From Isoetes taiwanensis (Eukaryota; Streptophyta; Lycopodiopsida; Isoetales; Isoetaceae), in NCBI GenBank assembly GCA_021234155.1, contig JAJEKV010000017.1, positions 9,677,525 to 9,741,524 of the forward strand: 64,000 nt of DNA, written 5' to 3'. The notes below the pieces were generated by a model. It was not told the DNA's origin, did no database searches, and saw only the letters and a list, made by a program, of their open reading frames with translations. Positions 1-10,339 of this stretch are shown here, in pieces. The position numbers and the translations under genes are program-made. Positions within the stretch are counted from its first letter, which is position 1, and each line of letters begins with the position of its first letter.

Positions 1-708
1 AAGTACGATTTCGATAGAATAATAATTCATTATAGATTCTATACTCTAATAAAGGATGTCTTCCATCCTTTTGTACCTGTGCATATGGAGTAGCAAAGGA
101 GGAGTCATTCATATACTCTTCTTTCATTGGTTCCAAATCAACAAATTCTGCTACAGATATAGCTTGAATATTTATCCGGCTTAATGCATCTGCAACCTGG
201 TTCTCCTTCCCAGGCTTATATTCAAGCTGCATCCCTTCAAAATCCTTTATAGTGTCAATGAGCTTTAATTGCCGTGCATTGATAATATCCTGCGTTTATA
301 ATTGTTTCAAACTTTGCTGATCGAAACGAGCCACAAACTTGGATCCCATAAGATAATGCCTCCACTTCTTAAGTGCATGAACTAAGGCAATCAATTCCTT
401 TTCATAAGTGCTATACTTTTGCTCTAAGGGTTTGAGCATTCGACTGACATAAGCTAATGGATGTCCATATTGCATCAGTACTGCACCAATAGTATTTCCA
501 CTTGCATCCGAGCAAACTGTAAAAGGCTTATTCCAGTCAGGTAGCACTAATACTGGTTCAGTTGCCATGTTCTCCTTCAGGATTCGAAAAGCTTCCTCGG
601 CTTCCGGAGTCCAAACAAAGGGGGTATCTTTCTTTAAAAACCTACTAAGAGGAAGGGTTACTTTTGCGAAATCCTTCACAAATCTTCGATAGTAACTGGC
701 TTTGGCAA
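1..708 (-). pseudogene. Ty3/gypsy pol fragment: end of RT, RNase H, start of integrase (5' and 3' truncated)
   Basis: Read on the minus strand this encodes the RT-RNase H junction (ASYYRRFVKDFAK), an RNase H domain and the linker into integrase. The RNase H has SDASG, YEKEL and DQQSLKQL, matching the catalytic Asp/Glu/Asp positions of Ty3/gypsy RNase H. Beyond a single in-frame TAA (296-298) the same frame continues through YKPGKENQVADALSR, the conserved RNase H C-terminus, and on towards the integrase zinc finger until the window edge. Homology stops abruptly near 708, so the RT core is missing on that side. It is not in the frame or strand of any neighbouring element and is probably a separate older copy. 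One nonsense codon plus truncation make it a pseudogene. Confidence 0.85.
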
Positions 709-2067
709 GGCAGAGAATTCACTCAGACTTGCAACCGGATTTCTGCTCCAGTATCAAAGGAATCGGTTGCTTATATAGGCTGGATCTACCTATTTTCAAA
801 TATCCCTTTAATGATCCGGAAATATCTATCTAAAGGCAAAACATCCTAAGATACTAAGATTCGGCCAGAGATATTAATAGCTCTGCCTTTTTCAAGCCGG
901 ATCGACCCTTTTCTGATCGGATCCGGAAGGTCCTAACAGGTCCGGGATATTTCCCGTTGAAAGGCCGCAACCCGTTATCAGCCCTTTTTCATTAATGTTA
1001 ATTTTTAACCCAGTGGTCCTTTAAATGTTGACTCTAAACTTTCAACCTTGGCACTAATGGCATAAAATAAACTTCCTCAAAAATGAAGATTCCCAATGCG
1101 TGAGCCCGAACCACTCCCCCAAGCCGGCTTTAAGCCGTAACATTTACCCAACAACTCCCTTGACACCATGGTGGACCAAACCCTCGATACTTCAGGAAGT
1201 TCCTCATGGGAAGACGAGTCGACATCTTCACAAGAAGAAGTGGCCCAAGAGGAGCTAAAAGAGAGAGCAAACCAAGGAGGTAGAGGAACAAGCACACCAA
1301 AGGATAGGAGGTAAGAGAAGGGGAGGAGGACCTGGAAAAGTGCACAAAACGGCGGGACGATCGGCTAACGAGGGTGATAATAGTACGAGAGCCAGAATAA
1401 AAAGTACCCCAACATGAGGAGGAGGCCGAAAAACAAGAGGCAAGATTACCAATTCTAGTATGCCCAAAGACATAGAAATCCACGAAGATTATGTGACAGG
1501 GAAGAACCCCCTTCAAGTTGAAGCATGATATCGAGCAGGAAAAGAAGGAAGTATACATGGAATACATGTAGTGATGGACAGTTTACAATTCATGATCCTA
1601 TAAGCAGAAAGTTCCCAAGTTCATCCAAAGTAGTAGATCAAGATGTAGCCTCGACAAGCCACATTCTCGACTTGAAGTCACACGGCCCAAACTCGAAGCA
1701 CAACTTCCGCCACGACCCGAACTCAAAGCACAATTGGCTTCTTCAAGAAATTTGGCAATTTTTAGCAGTGCACAAACCTCTCGAGTTAGAGAAGCGCCAT
1801 TCAAAAGATAGTCAAAAGTACAAGGCCGACGATAGGGTGATTCCGACGATCAGGAGATCTCACACAATTATGGATAGAATTTAGTATTTTATAAGCTATG
1901 CTAGTTATAAGTTATAAAAAGACTATGCTAATTATAAGTTATAAATTGACCATTTAAGTGCTATCTAGCTCCCATAATGTTAGTTCATGCAAAATGAGGG
2001 CTAGCAATTCTGCATTATGGGTTATGCTAGTTATGGTAGTTTTGGGGTTGTTAAGTAGGAGTTTGCC
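709..2067. other. Unassigned intergenic or old-repeat DNA
   Basis: I recognise no protein domain here on either strand. The only reading frame with coding-like composition is a short plus-strand stretch (about 1169-1315, Ser/Glu-rich then Arg/Lys-rich) that could be a gag remnant, but nothing confirms it. The segment has no LTR ends, PBS or PPT that I can see. Confidence 0.4.
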
Positions 2068-2202
2068 GTTGTATACACCATGCCAATAACAAGCCCTACC
2101 CCATGCCAATGTGAGTTTGTCCTACTTTAATTGTGTCATGCTAGTTGTATATACCATGCCAATAACAAGCCCTACCCCATGCCAATGTGAGTTTGTCCTA
2201 CT
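2068..2202. repeat. Direct duplication of a 59-bp segment
   Basis: Positions 2068-2126 and 2144-2202 carry the same 59-bp sequence (period 76) with only about one mismatch. Each begins GTTGTATA and ends TTTGTCCTACT. It is the left part of a longer low-complexity repetitive region. Confidence 0.85.
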
Positions 2203-2219
2203 CCAATGTTGACACAGGC

Positions 2220-2800
2220 CCAATGCATGGGGTTGCTTGCTAGATGTTGTGCATAAGTTTTCTACCCCAATTAGCTACATAAGTTTTGCTAGCTATATGG
2301 TGTGCAAGCTATATGTTATGCATAAGTTTCTGCTAGTTATATGTTGTGCATAAGTTTTTGCTAGCTATATGTTTGTGCATAAGTGCTCTACCCCATGAGG
2401 CAACTCAACTGCTCTACCCCATAATGAAGTCACCCATGAGTCGAGTTGTGGATAAGTTTTCTAACCCCGCATTAGTCGATTATACCCACCCCAATAAAGT
2501 GAACTACCCATGAGTCAAGTTGTGGATAAGTTTTCTAGCCCCATGAAGTCAATCCACCCCAATAAAATGAGATTATATCCACCCCAATAAAGTGAACTAC
2601 CCATGAGTCAAGTTGTGCATAAGTTTTCTAGGCCCATGAAGTCAATCCACCCCAATAAAGTGAACCACCCATGAGTCAAGTTGTGCATAAGTTTTCTAGC
2701 CCCAATAAAGTGAACCACCCATGAGTCAAGTTGTGGATAAATTTTCTAACCCCGTGAAGTCAACTGCGTTTTCTAACCCCTAAGGAAGTCAACTGACTGA
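2220..2800. repeat. Degenerate tandem-repeat block
   Basis: The block is built from shuffled short modules: CCCATGAGTCAAGTTGTG, GATAAGTTTTCTA, CCCCATGAAGTCAA and CCCCAATAAAGTGAAC. The CCCATGAGTC module recurs at 2433, 2507, 2600, 2668 and 2718, spaced 50 to 93 bp, so it is an irregular minisatellite rather than a regular satellite. No ORF spans it. Confidence 0.75.
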
Positions 2801-2818
2801 GTTGCCTAGGGGCCTAGG

Positions 2819-2938
2819 CGACTCATCCCGCACCAGATGAGTGAGCCAAAGTCTCGTGTGCATAAAAGGCGCGACTCATCCCGCGCCAAATGAGTGAGCC
2901 AAAGTCTCGTGTGCATAAAAGGCGCGCCATGAGTCGCG
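2819..2938. repeat. 53-bp tandem duplication with a long hairpin
   Basis: Two 53-bp units (2819-2871 and 2872-2924) differ at a few positions. The second unit plus the following bases can fold into a 69-nt hairpin: CGCGACTCAT (2870-2879) pairs perfectly with ATGAGTCGCG (2929-2938). After a symmetric CC/CC internal loop, CGCGCC (2882-2887) pairs with GGCGCG (2921-2926). Size and shape resemble the leader stem-loops of elements B and C, but membership of the same family is not shown. Confidence 0.7.
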
Positions 2939-3119
2939 TTTGCATTACTATAGCAGCTAATCTTCCAAAAGACTTGAGATAAATTTTTTTTTTTTTTTTT
3001 TTTTTGAAGGATCACATTAACTAATATTAATCCAGAATAAATACAAGACGTGAGCGATATTAGGGTACTCCTGCCCACACCGGAGCGAGCACCCACCTAA
3101 CATGTATACCTATCTAGAC

Positions 3120-6100
3120 TCATGCCACAAATCTGCCCAGAGTGTCTACAATATGGAGGGTTCTTTCCCAGACCGCTGCCTTGAACTGTTCTTTCCGAGG
3201 GGACGCCAAGTAAGAAAGATATAGTTTGTACCTCAGCTGCGGGACCAAAGCCTCAGGCTGCATCTCTGCGTTCCTGAACACCTTCATGCGTCGCCGCTTC
3301 CAAATGAGCCACAACAACCAGGCTTTACACAGATGAAAGACCAGACTCTGAAGCTGGGACCACCTGTTAGGGTACACCCCCAAAAGAACCTCCTGACTAC
3401 GGAGCGAGGTATGAAAGAGGCGTTGGACCACTGCCATGCCAGCTGGAGATCTGAACAGAGAAACATGCAGTGTTTCAGGGTCTCCACACAGGTACCACAA
3501 ATAGGACACAAGTCACTAATCCGTGGGTTGATCCTGTGGACCCACGTGTTCACCCTCGGAGAATGGTTCACAATCTGCCACAGCAATACCCGGATCTTGA
3601 GAGGCGAGATTGGGTTCCATACCCATCTCCAGATATAGGCCCAATCATCCCCAGGCACCTGAAGACTCCACCCATCCGAAGGAGGCAGCTCATCTTGAAT
3701 TGCCAAAAGCCCATAACAGGATTTCACGAAATTTGAGGGATCTACTTTCGGGTGACACTTCCACACACGTCCCGATACCTGCGGAGGGTGCAGCGGCAGA
3801 GCATTAGCCACCCGCGCCCAGATAGCACAATCCCATTCTTGAAGCCGAAATCTGTGGCAAAAAAGTTACCAGGGCGCCAGCTGCCCGTCCATATACCAGT
3901 CCGCCACCGTGAACACCCCACACTGCGACCATCTGCGCTGGACTCGGGGATCGACGGAGGCTACCAGAACCACGGGTGCGCGTGGTCCAAGTGGGATCCA
4001 CCAAGGCGATGCCTCCAACTGAATGCACCTGGTGGCGTCAATCGCGAACAATGGACGGACCTGCTCCCAGGCTCGCAGGAGCCCCTTCAAAAACGGAGAG
4101 GCATGAGCATACGGCCTGATATCCACGAACAACGCCCAAGGGAGCTGCGCGGACACGGACGGCTTGTGGAAAACTATCGAGTGGGACAGTGACTGGTGAA
4201 GCAAGACCATGCCCGGGGAGCCAAGCGCCTCCTCAAGAATGGCAAAGACAAACTTAGACAAGAGGACCTTGCCATGCAGTAAGAGGTCAAAGAAGCCGAG
4301 ACCACCCGCAGCCTTGGGGCGCACGCACTTCCACCAGGCCACCTTCGCGACCGCCCCTTCCTCGTTGCCTCCCCATACGAAGTTACGAACCATAGAGGAG
4401 ATCTGCTGCACTTTGCTCTCCGGCGCCAGGATAATAGAGGCCATATAAACATGAGTGGAACATAGGACGAACTTCGCCACTGTGACCCTGCCAGCCATGG
4501 ACAGCTTTCCCCCTTTCCACCAATTGAGATGCCGACGCAGTCCCACCAAAATATCCTCCCACACAGCTGACGCTGAGATGTCGATGCCGAACGGAATACC
4601 CAAAAGCCTAGAGCATGTGCCCTGTAGCTGCGTTCGCCATGGGAATTGGGACACGACCACAGGCATGGGATCAGCTGCCGACCACAATGCCGAGCACTTC
4701 GTCCAATTCATGAGGCAGCCAGAAGCAAGGGAAAACGTATCCAACAGCTCCTTCGTGTTTAACAGATTCCCCTCATCAGCCTGCAGGAAGAGCAATGAAT
4801 CATCAGCGTACTGACTGCCAATCTGCTGCGATCCGTCTGCTATCCTCAGCCCCTCCACCACACCCGCCTCCACTGCGGAAGTCAACAACTGCGAGAGGGC
4901 CTCCGCTACAATGGTGAAGAGGAAGGGCGCCAAAGGGCATCCCTGGCGAACTCCACGCCCCACTCTAAATATCGGAGATGACTCGCCGTGACACAGGAGG
5001 GTGGCTCTGGCGGACACTAAGAGCTTCATAGCCACTGCCGTAAAGGCCTCCCCACACCCAAAGGCTAACATCATCCTTTTCAAGAACATCCATTGAACAC
5101 TATCGTAGGCCTTTGCAAAATCCAGCTTCAAGTACACAATCTGCTGACCTGTTCTGCGTGCCCAGTGAATGCCCTCGAATGCCGCTGCTACATTGTTGAG
5201 AATCTGCCTTCCCGGAATGAAGCCTAACTGCATGGGACTAATAGTCTCTTTCAAGACAACTTGCAGTCTAAGCGAAAGTGCCTTCGCAATAATTTTGTAG
5301 ACTGCCGACAGAAGGGTGATGGGGCGCCAATCAGAAATGACAGCGGGCTCCTTCACCTTTGGTATCAAGGAGATGCAGCCCGTGTTGAGCCTATAGTCCA
5401 ACGCTTCTGCCTGAAGCAGATCTTGATAGGTCTGCAGCACCGAGTCCCCCACCCACTCCCAATATTCTTGGAAGAACTCGACCGAGATGCCATCTAGACC
5501 AGGGCACTTGTGAGGAGCCAAGGCACGACAAGCCTCCTCAAGCTCCTGCTTTGTGAGTAGGTGCTGCAACAGCTACCTCCTCTCTGCCGACACCTTGCAT
5601 GACACTTTACTGAGAACAATCTCCTCCATCATGTCTGTGTAGGGATATTTCTTTTCCTGAAAGAACTGAGAGAAGTAATGAAAAGTTGCCTGCTTGATGT
5701 CCATCGGCGAATCCAGAATACGACAATCAGTCAATGCCAGTGATGACATAGCGGCCGCATATTTCTTCTGTCGCGCAACCCTGAAGAACATACGAGAATT
5801 AGTGTCCCCTTCCCGCAACCAGGTGATCCCTTCTTTCACCCTTGCCTGAGCAGCCCTCCTGGACTCATCTGTTGCAATGTGGCGCAAAATCTCATTCTCT
5901 CGCACCCCATCAGACGGCTGAGACCTAAGGTCTTCCAATTCGCGATACAACGCCTCTAACACCTCCCTCTCTTGCCGTGCTCTCCGACTGCCCACGACTT
6001 GGCGAATGCCTTGACCTCAGCCAAGGCCTGCACCATTCCCGCCATCCCGAACTTATCCCGAAAGGTGCGAAACCAAATTTGTTGGCATCCCCACTAGAAA

Positions 6101-6887
6101 TCAGCATCCTTCAGGTAGGCGGTATTTAACTTGAACACAGTGCGGCTCGGTCTGGCTGCAGTCGCTCCCTGGGAGATTAACTGAGGAAAATGGTCAGAGA
6201 CCGCGGTAGACAAAATGTTCGTCCGCCTGAGCTGAGGCGCCTGGTCCGCTGCTAGGGTATTAGCATAGCATCTATCGTGTCGGGCGTACGCCCGACCGAT
6301 CCCCATCCACTGATTACACCACGTAAATGAAGAGTCGCCCGCCGCCTCTGCCAGATGCAAGGAGTCCAGCAACATTACCCACTGCTGCCGCTCAAAACCC
6401 TGCACAACTTCCGCTCCTCTGCCACAGCTATCATGGACGGACTCGACCATGTTGAAGTCGTCCAGCAGCAGCCAAGCCACATCCGCCCCCAAAGATGCGA
6501 CCTTATGTCTTAACGACGCCCACAACGCCCCTCTCTGCCACGCGCTGTTGTGGGCATAGACATTCACAATCCCCCACTCGCGTGGACCCTCGCGCCACTT
6601 GATGATGACCCACCTGCCCCAACGATCGGCCATGGTAAAAGTCACCAACACATGCATCTTCCACGCAATGGCAGTCCCACCCTTCGAGGCCCTAGAGATG
6701 GCAACCGCAGCAGCATATTGCAACCCAAACATATCCAACAGTGCCCAGAGTCCCCCCTGTGACACTTATGTTCCTGAAGGCACAAAATATCTGGATCCGA
6801 CTTCCGAACAGCCAACGCCATTCTCGTCCTCTTCGCAGGTGACGAGCGCACCCCACGAACATTCCAGCTCACGATCTTTTTATCCAT
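3120..6887 (-). pseudogene. LINE-1 ORF2: endonuclease-reverse transcriptase-zf-RVT (frameshifted)
   Basis: ORF2 supplies target nicking and target-primed reverse transcription. The start is ATG at 6887, two bases after the ORF1 stop. The endonuclease begins IVSWNVRGV and has LCLQEHK; LLLDDFNMV replaces the usual GDFN and SDHFPQL follows. RT includes a GLDGISVEFF block, ISDWRPITLL, LKLDFAKAYDSV (catalytic Asp), RQGCPLAPFLF and QYADDSLLF, with YADD at 4799-4810. The C-terminal zf-RVT region has the W..IW.W..P.K.R.LLW pattern and CPICG...LKHCMFLC. Frames change in the endonuclease (about 6640-6765), near 6000-6100, near 3810-3870 and near 3290-3500. An in-frame TAG lies at 5570-5572. Otherwise RT is uninterrupted over 5569-3866. 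Confidence 0.9.
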
Positions 6888-6889
6888 AA

Positions 6890-8040
6890 CTATGACTGGG
6901 AAGAAGGATTCTTACGATGCTTCTTCTTCTGCCCTCGTCTCGTCGGTGAAGCCGGCCCCTGATCTGAGTCGTATGGAACAAGAGCGAGCGGGTTATCTGT
7001 AAGTGCAACCCCAGCATCCAAATCCACCTCGTCCGCCCACGAGTGTACCTGAGCCACCTTATCCAGTTCCATCCCCTCCGAGGAGGCTTGGGTGGACACA
7101 GCATCAGAATCTGACGGCTGCGCCAGCCGCTCCTCCACTAGTCCCGAGCCCATCTGTCGGGATTGCCGCTGCTCTACCCATTCCTGAAGCCGCTGGATGT
7201 GAAGCAACTTCTGGGTCACCGTCCATGGAGATACCGATCCCTGCCTCACTGGCGGGACCACCGGCTCATTATCCGAGATAGACCGAAGTGGCCTATCCGG
7301 TGCTGGGACCGGCTGAGTCCTGGCTGGAGGAGCCACCTCCACTGGCTGAGTTTGGGACCGCACCTGGTCCCCGCCCTGCGGAACCTCCCTCCTTGCCTCT
7401 CGTGAAGCCCCTGATACTGACACGGGCCTGAACTCGGGAAGCAAGCCCGCGAAGACCTGGAGAGCGGGAAACATTCTATGGATCTCCGCCCCGTTTAACA
7501 GTCTGAGGGAAAACCGAAAGTACCAGTCCCCGCTCCTAACAGTCACCGAAGGAGGCAGCGGACTATCCGCGGGTAAAGCCACACAGATCTTCGGCTCTCG
7601 AACTATGGAGTGCGCAATATGGCCGCCGAGCCCATTAGCCATCGCAATCATGAACTCAGGCAACAACATATCCGCGGGGAGATCCATCACCTGAAACCAA
7701 CATGGGATCTTCCGGGCCGACAATGACCGAGCACTCACCCCAGGGGTGTAATGCTGGTAAATCAGGTAATTCCCCACATGAGGTCAGCCCCTCTCGCTAC
7801 TACCCTCTCCACTACCAGGGGCGCATTGAACATGAGGAGAAAAAAATTGTTCCCCAGGAACTTCAAGGACTGAAACGACGAGATCCCCAACCACTTGAAG
7901 TGAGCTTGCAGCCACCCGCCAACTCTCCTGGTGTCCATCACCCCAGTATAGTACACCAATACTGCGCACGAGACTAAGACTTTGAGATGCTGCTGATGAT
8001 CTAACTCGACTATGGCCGCCGGAGGGCCAATGGGGTCCAC
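6890..8040 (-). pseudogene. LINE-1 ORF1 (gag-like, DUF4283-type), frameshifted near 7770
   Basis: Plant L1 ORF1 proteins bind the element RNA. The N-terminal part (8040 to about 7770) has an RRM-like strand pattern including FLGNNFFLLMFNAP and ERVVARG. After a one-base shift near 7770 the second part continues with LSARKIPCWFQVMDLPADML and the FSLRLLNG...FPALQVF stretch expected of DUF4283-type proteins. The C-terminal 150 residues are Pro/Gln/Ser-rich. I see no CCHC knuckle. Its stop (6890-6892) lies two bases from the ORF2 start, consistent with coupled translation of a bicistronic LINE RNA. Confidence 0.75.
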
Positions 8041-8094
8041 CTGTAACTCCCTCCTGCACCTAGTATGCTAAGTTCTACTATGCCTTTCCAAGCC

Positions 8095-8212
8095 ATTTCA
8101 ACCTCATCTTAAAAGAATTCTTGTGATAGCAGGAATCGAACCTCCCACCCATAGGGATGAACCCCCCCAAACCCCCCCATGCCAACCACTGAGGGCGGGC
8201 ATCGTTTGTGTT
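8095..8212 (-). repeat. Candidate tRNA-derived SINE, copy 1
   Basis: On the minus strand a CTCAGTGG A-box-like element is followed about 43 nt later by GGTTCGATTCC (8132-8142), a perfect pol III B-box. The related copy at 28545-28655 shares the core, the G-rich spacer and the CTTTTAAGATGAGGTT 3' part while the flanks differ, as expected of independent insertions. It lacks a full cloverleaf, so it is not a tRNA gene. Confidence 0.6.
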
Positions 8213-10339
8213 TGATTTATAATCTTTATTCATACTTAAGTTTAAAGATATTAGAAAATATTTATAACCAAGACCCTTAGGATTGAGACTGAAACCATAA
8301 TTTTCCTTAAGTCAGATATAGATCCCATTTTGTATCCTTCTCACTTAACTTGTCAAGCATGTCCTTGTCTACACGGTAGCCTTATTTTCGAGACTTTTTC
8401 TTAGCAATCCAACTAGTTGCCAAGGACTTAGCAATTGTTGCTACGACATGCCAACACATGTTATAGATGCAACATTATCAAGTGTCTTCAGCCATACCTT
8501 TGACTTCATAGATAATTATCTAGAAACCATTCTATCAATGCGTTCTAACCCAGTACACCGAGTGTACCCAGAGACATGGAGACTTGTTACCAACCCATCT
8601 CAGCAAGTAGAACACTCGCATATAGGAACTCTAGAGTCAGTAGAGATCGACATTTGTTGTATGTTATGCACATTTGGCCAGTCAAATAGACCAGGCGGAC
8701 CTTCGTTGTAGACCCTTGACCCTTTCAATACGAGAGCTGCTCGACCACATCAATGAATTCGAAAGCAAAGGACACCTTATGAAGGAAACTTCATCGGGTC
8801 AATGATCAACACGGTAAACAGGAGAGCCAAGCTCAACTAATGAACGGAAGACTGCAGAAAGGGCAACTAAGACATCAAGGACAAAACATGAGTGCCAAGA
8901 AGGGCTACTCAACAGCCAATGAGCACCAAGGCACTTACTCTGTTGATCATCGTAAGGGAGGAACATCTCCTAGCCAAGAATATTCTCCAAGTGCCATAGT
9001 GCCCCGAGAAAGGGCTATTGTCATAGCTCCGCGACCAACAAATAAATGACTTCATCGATTATTTACATCAGGAGTTTCTAAGAGAGGATACCGAGCACAC
9101 CTCCTATGGAGAACAACAATCTTAGACATACAGGCTCATGGCAGTATTAGATTTAGACTTCAAACACAGAAGCTTTGGCTAAGGATGAATTGCATGCCAT
9201 TGAGGCCAGATTGCTCAAGAATAAGAGTACAGTCAGACTGCAACCAACTTCGTCATCGTCAGCTCCGATTCTCCATGGTAGCTACATCAACCTTGATAGC
9301 ACTGTTTCCTTGCATAAAGATCACGATGACCTCCTAGCCTTAGAGATTAGAGGTCTATCAATAATAAAACGAGGCACAATAGTAATAATTGATTTTGCAC
9401 ATGGATGCGAATAAACCTATCTCCTAAGAAGGAGGAGAGTGAACAATTTGAAGTGTTGAAACACACAACATTGTCATCACTCTTATATCAGCAACATGGG
9501 ACTGCCAATCTCAAGAGCAGACATGAAGGAGATCGATAGAGTCAACACAACGCGATCGAAAGAGGAGGAGTTAGAAGAATCATTCTCAAATCTTCTAACC
9601 TCCAAGATAGAATGATTCAATATGGAAGATTCTATAGAGTGGAGAACATGACCTCCAAGCTTTTGAAAAGCGACATAAAGATCTTACATCATCAACTACG
9701 TCACCAAGTCCATTAGCATGGATACCCCTAATGGGGAAAGTCAACCTAGTTATCTAGGGGAGCACAAATAGAAGATGTTCAACAAAAAGACAAAGGTCTA
9801 TGAAGGATTATGCAACAAATCCAAGAAGGTCAAATTCTTCAACAACTTGAGGGCAGCATCGCCTTGCTATGCCAATGAATGATGAATACACGACCTTTTA
9901 GCAAGCCCAGGTTTCTATGGTTAGATAGTCGAATGTATTAGATGGATGATAACATCCGTGATGGGATCGGGAATCAATTCTGCTTGGATTTTGTTTTTAT
10001 TTATTTATTTAAAAGGATGGACCCGAGAATTGAGCAAAGCTTCAAGGATTGGGAAGAAAAACGTATCGAGTAACTAAAGTTATATACATTTGTTGACGGA
10101 TTATCCAACATATTGAAACCTCTTTGTGAGCTTGATCACCTCGCTAAGCAGGATTCACTACTAGGAATTGTTGACCATGTATAACATAACTACCTCCACA
10201 ACATAAGGAATAATTCGACCCAAGAAAGAGAAGCAATCTAACAAGTCCGGCCAACTTCTTAGATGGCATCAACTTAAAGGTGGGACTATTTCTAGAGGGT
10301 AATAACCAAGAAAGGTGTAATTCCTAGAGTCTAGATTAG

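Larger units (their letters stand above)
2984..8060 (-). mobile_element. LINE-1: plant L1-type non-LTR retrotransposon
   Basis: This minus-strand LINE ends in a 22-nt poly(A), seen as poly-T at 2984-3005 on the plus strand. It carries ORF1 (about 8040-6890) and ORF2 (6887-3120), separated by 2 nt. ORF2 has the expected plant L1 order: endonuclease, reverse transcriptase, zf-RVT. The 5' boundary near 8060 is set by the end of coding-like sequence and the start of a SINE. I could not find a convincing target-site duplication, so the 5' end may be rearranged. Several frameshifts and one stop codon make it non-autonomous now, but the protein sequence is well preserved, so it is not very old. Confidence 0.88.

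Noticed and set aside
3333-4814. Plus-strand ORFs up to 146 codons
   Set aside because: Antisense of the well-supported LINE-1 RT and zf-RVT.
8132-8142. Possible tRNA gene at the GGTTCGATTCC box
   Set aside because: No acceptor stem or anticodon arm can be formed, and a second copy behaves as a dispersed repeat; better called a SINE.
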